Positions 23,243-27,775 of a DNA stretch of 27,775 nt are shown here, piece by piece (within the stretch, counting starts at the first letter, position 1; each line of letters begins with the position of its first letter). The position numbers and the translations under genes are program-made. The notes under the pieces are model-generated. The model searched no databases and was not told the DNA's origin. It worked only from the letters and a program-made list of their open reading frames with translations. The stretch spans positions 1 to 27,775 of the forward strand of contig CAYWYG010000008.1 in assembly GCA_964462335.1 (NCBI GenBank), read 5' to 3'. This DNA is from JAPUDQ01 sp964462335 (GTDB lineage Bacteria > Patescibacteriota > Saccharimonadia > Saccharimonadales > Saccharimonadaceae).

Positions 23243-24847
23243 ATGAAACGACCACACAGTGCCGTAGATGGCGTACTCTCTCGTGACTCTCTCAGCGGTT
23301 CTCGCCGCCAGATTGGTGTTGCAGCGCCAACGCCGCCAAGTGAGCGATTGCCGCGAGTTGTTGCACCATCAGAATCGCTATTAGAAACTCAGACCTCACG
23401 CCAGCCTGCAGCAGGGAGTTTGCTGAGGGCTGAGATAGAAGAATCACTCGCCCAGATAGACCGATCAGAAGATGTAAAACATATGAAGCGTCCTCGTCGT
23501 TCGTGGCGGGTGTTACTAAAGCGCGTTGTGGTCGTGCTCTTCATAATTCTTGTTGGTGCAGGGGGATTTGTCGGCTACAAGGCATTGATGGCGAGCACCA
23601 GCATTTTTAAAGGGAGTATCTTCGATATCTTCCATGATCAAGCTCTCAAACAGGACGCCAATGGTCGTTCGAATATACTCATCTTTGGTACATCAGGATA
23701 TAGTGACGAGTCAGATCATCCGGGTGCAAATCTGACAGATTCACTAATACTTATCAGCGTCAGCCAAGAGAAAAAGGACGCTTTTATGCTTAGCCTGCCG
23801 CGTGACCTGTATGTAAAGCACCCTGAGTGTCCGCCACTTGGGACGAGCGCGGGCAAATTAAACGAGGTATACTATTGCGCCTCAAACGATGCCAAGGATG
23901 ATGAACGCGGCGCCGAAGCGCTCCGCACAAAAGCAGGTGAGATTACTGGCCTCGATGTGCAATACAGTGTACACGTGAATTGGTCGGTGCTCCAACAAGC
24001 AGTTGATGCCGTCGGTGGAGTAGATGTAAAAATTGAGACGAGTGACCCGCGCGGGATACTTGATCGTAATTTTGACCAGACCTGTAATTTTCGCTGTTAC
24101 TTTGTAAAGTATAAAAAAGACGAAATTGCACACCTGGATGGCGTACATGCGCTTGCGCTATCGAGGGCGCGCAATGCAAACGGTGGCTATGGGCTTAGCG
24201 GGGGCAACTTCGATCGTGAAAAAAACCAACAGAAAATTCTCAAAGCGTTACAGGAGAAAGCAGTTTCAAGTGGTACATTGACCGATATCGGTAAAGTTAC
24301 TGGGTTGATTGACGCACTGGGTAAAAACTTACGGACCAACTTCCAGACAAAAGAAATTCGTGCACTTATGGATCTTGCGGCAAAGACAAAGGAGGGCAGC
24401 ATCGCATCACTCTCGTTGCTTGACAAAGACGACCCCCTCGTCACTACCGGTATGCTTGACGGGGCGGGCAGTATTGTGAGGCCGATCGCAGGACTTTATG
24501 ATTACTCTGATATCACTACATATATCCAAAAGAAACTTTCGAGCGACGCCGTAGGTCAGGAAGCGGCAACAGTAGATATCCTCAATGGCTCTGACGGCTA
24601 TGGTTTTGCAGCCCGAAAAAGAGATGAACTTACGCCAAAAGGCATCACGGTAGCCAATGTCGGTGATGCTCCTGCAAAATCTACCTATGAGCCTATCCAG
24701 TGGTATGATCTGACTGGCGGGACAAAACCACAGACGGCGAAAAAGCTCAAGGAGCTACTAGGTGTTGAAAGTAGCGGTACACATTTACCCGATGGCGTCA
24801 CGTCAGACTCTAACTTTGTTATAATACTTGGTAATGGAGTTTATTAA
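23243..24847 (+). CDS. LytR-CpsA-Psr (LCP) wall-polymer ligase
   Basis: A 534-residue LCP protein. A long cytoplasmic head (1-88) with basic clusters, a membrane helix at about 91-113 (RVVVVLFIILVGAGGFVGY), then the LCP domain: NILIFGTSG, NLTDSLILISV, MLSLPRDLYV and later HALALSRARNANGGYG and FDREKNQQKIL, with the conserved Arg and Asp residues that bind the pyrophosphate lipid. A C-terminal LytR_C domain follows (ATVDILNGSDGYGFA to FVIILGNG). LCP enzymes attach teichoic-acid-like or capsular polymers to peptidoglycan. ATG 23243 is preferred to the TTG at 23219, which lies inside the promoter. It overlaps the next gene by 14 bp. Confidence 0.95.
   Translation: MKRPHSAVDGVLSRDSLSGSRRQIGVAAPTPPSERLPRVVAPSESLLETQTSRQPAAGSLLRAEIEESLAQIDRSEDVKHMKRPRRSWRVLLKRVVVVLFIILVGAGGFVGYKALMASTSIFKGSIFDIFHDQALKQDANGRSNILIFGTSGYSDESDHPGANLTDSLILISVSQEKKDAFMLSLPRDLYVKHPECPPLGTSAGKLNEVYYCASNDAKDDERGAEALRTKAGEITGLDVQYSVHVNWSVLQQAVDAVGGVDVKIETSDPRGILDRNFDQTCNFRCYFVKYKKDEIAHLDGVHALALSRARNANGGYGLSGGNFDREKNQQKILKALQEKAVSSGTLTDIGKVTGLIDALGKNLRTNFQTKEIRALMDLAAKTKEGSIASLSLLDKDDPLVTTGMLDGAGSIVRPIAGLYDYSDITTYIQKKLSSDAVGQEAATVDILNGSDGYGFAARKRDELTPKGITVANVGDAPAKSTYEPIQWYDLTGGTKPQTAKKLKELLGVESSGTHLPDGVTSDSNFVIILGNGVY
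24817..24825 (+). promoter_or_regulatory. Internal leaderless promoter
   Basis: TGT and a perfect TATAAT (24820-24825) within the last codons of the LCP gene; eight bases later is the ATG at 24834. No -35 or SD is clear. Confidence 0.55.
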
Positions 24848-25598
24848 ATCAGCCGCACGACGCTCAAAGATGAGCGACATCGCCTACATATTGCTGAATA
24901 TTGGGCTTGCGATTACGGTCTACGCGCTGACCGCTGTATTTTCGCCACCATATCTCGCGTATCTATTGGTACTTCTGAGTAAATGGCGCGTTTTCGCGGT
25001 ACGTCCTCGTTTCTGGCTGGCCAATATACAAGGTAATATGATCGATACGCTCGTAGGCGTGAGCGTCGTCACGCTTATCTGGCGATCAGCAGGCGAGACG
25101 TCGGCACAGTTACTTTTGACCGCACTGTATGCTGGCTGGCTTCTTGTACTCAAACCTCGCTCAAAGCGTCGTGCGATGATCGCGCAGGCTGAAGTCGGAC
25201 AATTTGCCTCGCTGACCGCGTTGTTTGGCATCGCTTACTATTTTGATTCGAGCGTGGTCACGTTGGCATGTTTTGGGATCGGTTATATCGCCGCATGGCA
25301 CGCACTACAGTCATATGATGAAGAGTCCACGACCCTACTTGCGATTATATGGGGTTTTGTCACGGCGGAACTAGGCTGGGTCGCGTATCATTGGACACAA
25401 GCTTACACACTTGCCGGTGATCTGATGCTACCGCAAGTTGCACTGACGATTAGTATGCTCGGGTATCTCGTCATGAGAGCGTATGACGCGCAGGTACATA
25501 CTCGTTTGTCATGGCGTCAGTTGCGGGCACCGACTCTCTTTGTCGGCGCCGTGATTATCATCATGCTTCTCAAGGAATTATCAGTATTTACGAATTAA
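24834..25598 (+). CDS. Polytopic membrane protein, unrecognised
   Basis: A 254-residue protein with about seven or eight hydrophobic spans separated by short loops; basic residues at the start (AARRSK) and in VRPRFWLANIQGN and KPRSKRRA suggest cytoplasmic loops. No enzyme motif. The start overlaps the last 14 bases of the LCP gene, implying coupling, and a perfect TATAAT eight bases upstream suggests it also has its own leaderless transcript. Its place between an LCP ligase and HtrA points to envelope biology, possibly as a lipid-carrier or polymer-handling partner, by position only. ATG 24834 was chosen over a TTG at 24828. Confidence 0.75.
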   Translation: MEFIKSAARRSKMSDIAYILLNIGLAITVYALTAVFSPPYLAYLLVLLSKWRVFAVRPRFWLANIQGNMIDTLVGVSVVTLIWRSAGETSAQLLLTALYAGWLLVLKPRSKRRAMIAQAEVGQFASLTALFGIAYYFDSSVVTLACFGIGYIAAWHALQSYDEESTTLLAIIWGFVTAELGWVAYHWTQAYTLAGDLMLPQVALTISMLGYLVMRAYDAQVHTRLSWRQLRAPTLFVGAVIIIMLLKELSVFTN

Positions 25599-25632
25599 AC
25601 TAGATCATATGGCATTAGGGAGGGATACCACC

Positions 25633-26769
25633 ATGAATTATCGAAACATCGCACAACGCGCACGGCAGCTTATGTGGCCGATTTTGAAGTGGGCAGGGAT
25701 TTTTTCCCTATGCATTGCCTCAGGTGTATTTGGCGCTTGGCTATATGAGGGAAGCGGGCTCATCTCTCGTCCAATGGCAAAAACGACCGAACTCCAGCGA
25801 GTGATTGCAGAGGGTGAAGTCGTCACCGATATCGCAACCTCTGTATCGCCGAGTGTCGTTTCGATTACGTTTAATGCACCAGTGAACTCCGGTTTCTTTG
25901 GGGCATCATATGGTGAAGGTGCAGGGACAGGAGTGGTGTTGAGTAGGGATGGATATATATTGACGAATAAGCACGTCGTACCGTCTGGCGCGAAGAATAT
26001 ACGGGTTATTGCAAATGACGGGACAACATATGATAGTGTGTCAATCGTTGGACGTGATCCAATTAATGACCTCGCCTTTTTAAAAATTAAAGGTGTTGAT
26101 AACCTCACGCCCGCAAAGCTAGGGGACTCCTCGCGGCTAGTGGTCGGCAACAAGGTCGTGGCGATTGGCAATGCACTTGGTGAATTCCAGACGACCGTGA
26201 CATCAGGGATTGTTTCTGGCATCAATCGTTCGGTGACGGCCGGTGATGAGACAAGTTCAGAGAACCTCTCCAACCTCATCCAAACTGATGCAGCAATCAA
26301 CCCTGGTAATTCTGGTGGTCCGCTTGTCAACATCAGCGGTGAGGTGATCGGTATTAATACTGCCGTCAGCCAAGGTGCCGAGGGGATAGGATTTGCTATT
26401 CCGATCAATGAAGCGAAAGGCTTGATCAAAGGTGTGCTTGCGAATGGGAGCGTCGATCGTGGGTATTTGGGCGTGCGCTATCTCATGCTGAACGCTGAGG
26501 CTGCCAAACACTACAAACTACCCCGTACCAAAGGCGCCTATGTGACAGGGAGCGGTGAAGCCTCGGCCGTGATGAGTGGTAGCCCTGCCGAGCGAGCTGG
26601 TTTGAGAGAGGGTGATATCATCACAAGAGTCAATGACACCGAGCTGTCAGAGTCAGTGAGCCTCGTCAGCCAATTGGCGCAATTCGGGCCGGGTGATAGC
26701 GTGCGCCTGACCGTGGTACGCGGCAACGATGAGCGAGTGGTAACGGTGAAATTAGAAAAATACCAGTAG
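25633..26769 (+). CDS. HtrA/DegP-type serine protease with PDZ domain
   Basis: A 378-residue S1C protease. A membrane anchor lies at about residues 15-38. The trypsin-like domain carries the triad: His114 in TNKHVV, Asp146 in DPINDLAFLKI, and Ser227 in GNSGGPLVN. A single PDZ domain (about 280-375) includes YLGVRYLML and SPAERAGLREGDIITRVND. HtrA proteases degrade or refold misfolded exported proteins. A tethered form with one PDZ domain resembles the Gram-positive HtrA type. I chose the ATG at 25633 because SD AGGGAGGG (25617-25624) falls between it and an in-frame ATG at 25609. It is convergent with prmC. Confidence 0.95.
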   Translation: MNYRNIAQRARQLMWPILKWAGIFSLCIASGVFGAWLYEGSGLISRPMAKTTELQRVIAEGEVVTDIATSVSPSVVSITFNAPVNSGFFGASYGEGAGTGVVLSRDGYILTNKHVVPSGAKNIRVIANDGTTYDSVSIVGRDPINDLAFLKIKGVDNLTPAKLGDSSRLVVGNKVVAIGNALGEFQTTVTSGIVSGINRSVTAGDETSSENLSNLIQTDAAINPGNSGGPLVNISGEVIGINTAVSQGAEGIGFAIPINEAKGLIKGVLANGSVDRGYLGVRYLMLNAEAAKHYKLPRTKGAYVTGSGEASAVMSGSPAERAGLREGDIITRVNDTELSESVSLVSQLAQFGPGDSVRLTVVRGNDERVVTVKLEKYQ

Positions 26770-26843
26770 TAGAGATCATAATGTATAGACCATATTTCAT
26801 AGACGCATAGACCATAGGTAGACCACGCATCATATTACGTAGG
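26770..26843 (+). repeat. Short direct repeats in the HtrA-prmC gap
   Basis: ATAGACCATA occurs at 26785-26794 and 26807-26816, 22 bp apart, with a shorter TAGACCA at 26819-26825 and an extra ATAGAC between. The 74-bp gap is otherwise AT-rich with no hairpin terminator that I can see between the convergent genes. Confidence 0.6.
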
Positions 26844-27719
26844 TTATAGCTTAGATGATCGATAAAATATATTGCGCAATACGACAATATATCCTCTCGT
26901 CTCGACCACTTCAAACTCATGCTGTTTCCCGTACCTCGCGATCTCCTGATGCTGGCAGGGATCGGCTTCTAGGAGCAGGTGGCCGCTCGGTACGAGCACG
27001 CTCGGCGCTTGGGAGACTAAGGTTTTTATGAGTTTTAACCCCTGTTGTTCGGTGTAGAGGGCACTATCAGGTTCATGCCTGAGCTCCGGTGAGACGTCCC
27101 ACGAGCGGTCGACGTAGGGAAGGTTGGCGACGATGAAGTCGAAGTGGATTTTGGATTTTGGATTTTTGATTTTGGAAGATCGTAAAAACACAGAAAGCAG
27201 GTCACTATGGATTGTAGTGACATCTGCGCTGAGTGTGTCGGCATTGCGGCGAGCAACGGCGAGAGCAGGTTTGCTGATATCGCACATCGTTACATCTAGT
27301 TCGGGTAGCTCAAGCTTTGCCGTGATACCCAAACATCCCGATCCGCATCCCACATCCAGCAACGTTCTTCCTTCTTCCTTCTTCCTTCCAGCTTCTGCGT
27401 CAATTTGCTTCAGCACGTCAATCGCCGTCTCCGATTCCGGCCGCGGTATCAGGACATCAGGTGTGACGATAAAATCGCGTCCGTAGAACTCTTTGTAGCC
27501 GACGATATAGGCGATCGGCTCATGGTTGAGCCGTCGCTGTAGCAGGCTTTCGAACTCTCTCACTTTTGAACTTTCTAACTCTTCGTCTCCGTGCGCAACC
27601 AACCATGCGCGGTCTACATTGAGCACGTGAGCCAGCAGCAGCTCGGCATCAAGCCGATGGGTTAGTGACATATGGAGCTGCGAACTTGCGGAGTTCAGGA
27701 TATGTTTAATCGTTGGCAT
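26844..27719 (-). CDS. prmC: Peptide chain release factor N5-glutamine methyltransferase
   Basis: A 291-residue PrmC (HemK) methyltransferase, which uses SAM to methylate the GGQ glutamine of release factors. N-terminal helical substrate domain (1-80), then LIPRPESE (90-97), the SAM-binding DVGCGSGCLG (122-131), and NLPYVD (199-204) where the family has NPPY: the second residue is Leu rather than Pro. Two low-complexity inserts stand out: GRKKEEG at about 111-117 and SKIKNPKSKIH at about 182-192, both encoded by 7-bp tandem repeats, and both lengthening loops. Its ATG overlaps the end of the upstream gene by 14 bp. It depends on SAM from the MetK encoded in this window. Confidence 0.94.
   Translation of the reverse strand: MPTIKHILNSASSQLHMSLTHRLDAELLLAHVLNVDRAWLVAHGDEELESSKVREFESLLQRRLNHEPIAYIVGYKEFYGRDFIVTPDVLIPRPESETAIDVLKQIDAEAGRKKEEGRTLLDVGCGSGCLGITAKLELPELDVTMCDISKPALAVARRNADTLSADVTTIHSDLLSVFLRSSKIKNPKSKIHFDFIVANLPYVDRSWDVSPELRHEPDSALYTEQQGLKLIKTLVSQAPSVLVPSGHLLLEADPCQHQEIARYGKQHEFEVVETRGYIVVLRNIFYRSSKL
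27146..27175 (-). repeat. Heptanucleotide repeat in prmC (GGATTTT units)
   Basis: Plus-strand units GGATTTT at 27146-27152, 27153-27159 and 27160-27166, then a degenerate partial unit (GATTTTGG). On the coding strand it specifies the SKIKNPKSKI insert. A change of one unit would shift the reading frame. Confidence 0.85.
27365..27389 (-). repeat. Heptanucleotide repeat in prmC (TTCTTCC units)
   Basis: Plus-strand units TTCTTCC at 27365-27371, 27372-27378 and 27379-27385, then TTCC. It encodes the GRKKEEG insert of PrmC. Seven is not a multiple of three, so slippage would change frame. Confidence 0.85.
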
Positions 27720-27775
27720 TTTGCGCTTTGAGCTCGCGTTCGGCGGATTGGAGGCGTTCGACGAGGTCGTCGATG
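27706..27775 (-). CDS. C-terminal end of an upstream gene, window-truncated
   Basis: On the minus strand an open frame enters from the window edge and reads IDDLVERLQSAERELKAQ, NAND and a TAA at 27708-27706. This looks like a coiled-coil C-terminus. Its last 14 bases overlap the prmC start, so it is probably upstream in the same operon. prmC is often next to prfA, but the residues do not resemble the release-factor 1 end, so I do not name it. Confidence 0.6.
   Translation of the reverse strand, partial: IDDLVERLQSAERELKAQNAND

Noticed and set aside
25638..26429. Long minus-strand open frame opposite the HtrA gene
   Set aside because: It is antisense to a gene with a full catalytic triad and PDZ domain; its own translation shows no motif.
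1..27775. CRISPR arrays, tRNA or rRNA genes, insertion sequences with transposases
   Set aside because: I looked on both strands and saw no spaced repeats, cloverleaf signatures, rRNA segments or transposase motifs.

Overview
The window reads as a chromosomal piece of a small-genome, epibiont-type bacterium of the Candidate Phyla Radiation, most likely Saccharibacteria (TM7). This is inferred from gene content and style, not from a marker search: a eukaryote-like (type 2) IleRS, a short MetK, tightly packed genes, many leaderless promoters with extended -10 boxes, and secreted proteins ending in an [LI]AxTG-type wall-sorting tail. UGA is used as a stop, which argues against Gracilibacteria/SR1.

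Region 1-4.76 kb: a cupin fragment and an SDR oxidoreductase are followed by an unusual arrangement. A 22-codon copy of the start of ileS (1061-1129) ends in GTGA, which is also the start of a small PD-(D/E)XK nuclease-like gene (1126-1506, CdiA C-terminal tRNase-like). The complete ileS follows at 1608 and a rhodanese gene overlaps its end. The two ileS 5' ends are exactly 547 bp apart, so the nuclease seems to sit in a 547-bp unit inserted in the ileS start that rebuilt the gene. This is the best candidate for an undescribed system here.

Region 4.7-13.8 kb: metK under a SAM-I riboswitch with an intrinsic terminator; a secreted sortase-tail protein; an NAD(P)-binding protein convergent with a GH13 alpha-glucan enzyme; a zinc-ribbon protein; a membrane protein; a YpfJ-type zinc protease; and a large secreted beta-helix protein with CSLREA, choice-of-anchor Q and LAKTG parts.

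Region 13.8-19.3 kb: a D-lactate dehydrogenase/phosphoglycerate mutase fusion, a small metalloprotease, two unrecognised genes, rplU with a strong terminator, and a second beta-helix surface protein that is frameshifted early.

Region 19.4-27.8 kb: parA-parB, lepB with a Wzy/O-antigen-ligase-like membrane protein, an LCP wall-polymer transferase, a membrane protein, an HtrA protease and prmC. Envelope and segregation genes dominate. Together the window gives secretion (LepB), wall-polymer attachment (LCP, Wzy-like), quality control (HtrA, YpfJ-like) and exposed adhesin-like proteins, fitting a cell that lives attached to a host bacterium. All assignments come from reading motifs; no database search was run.
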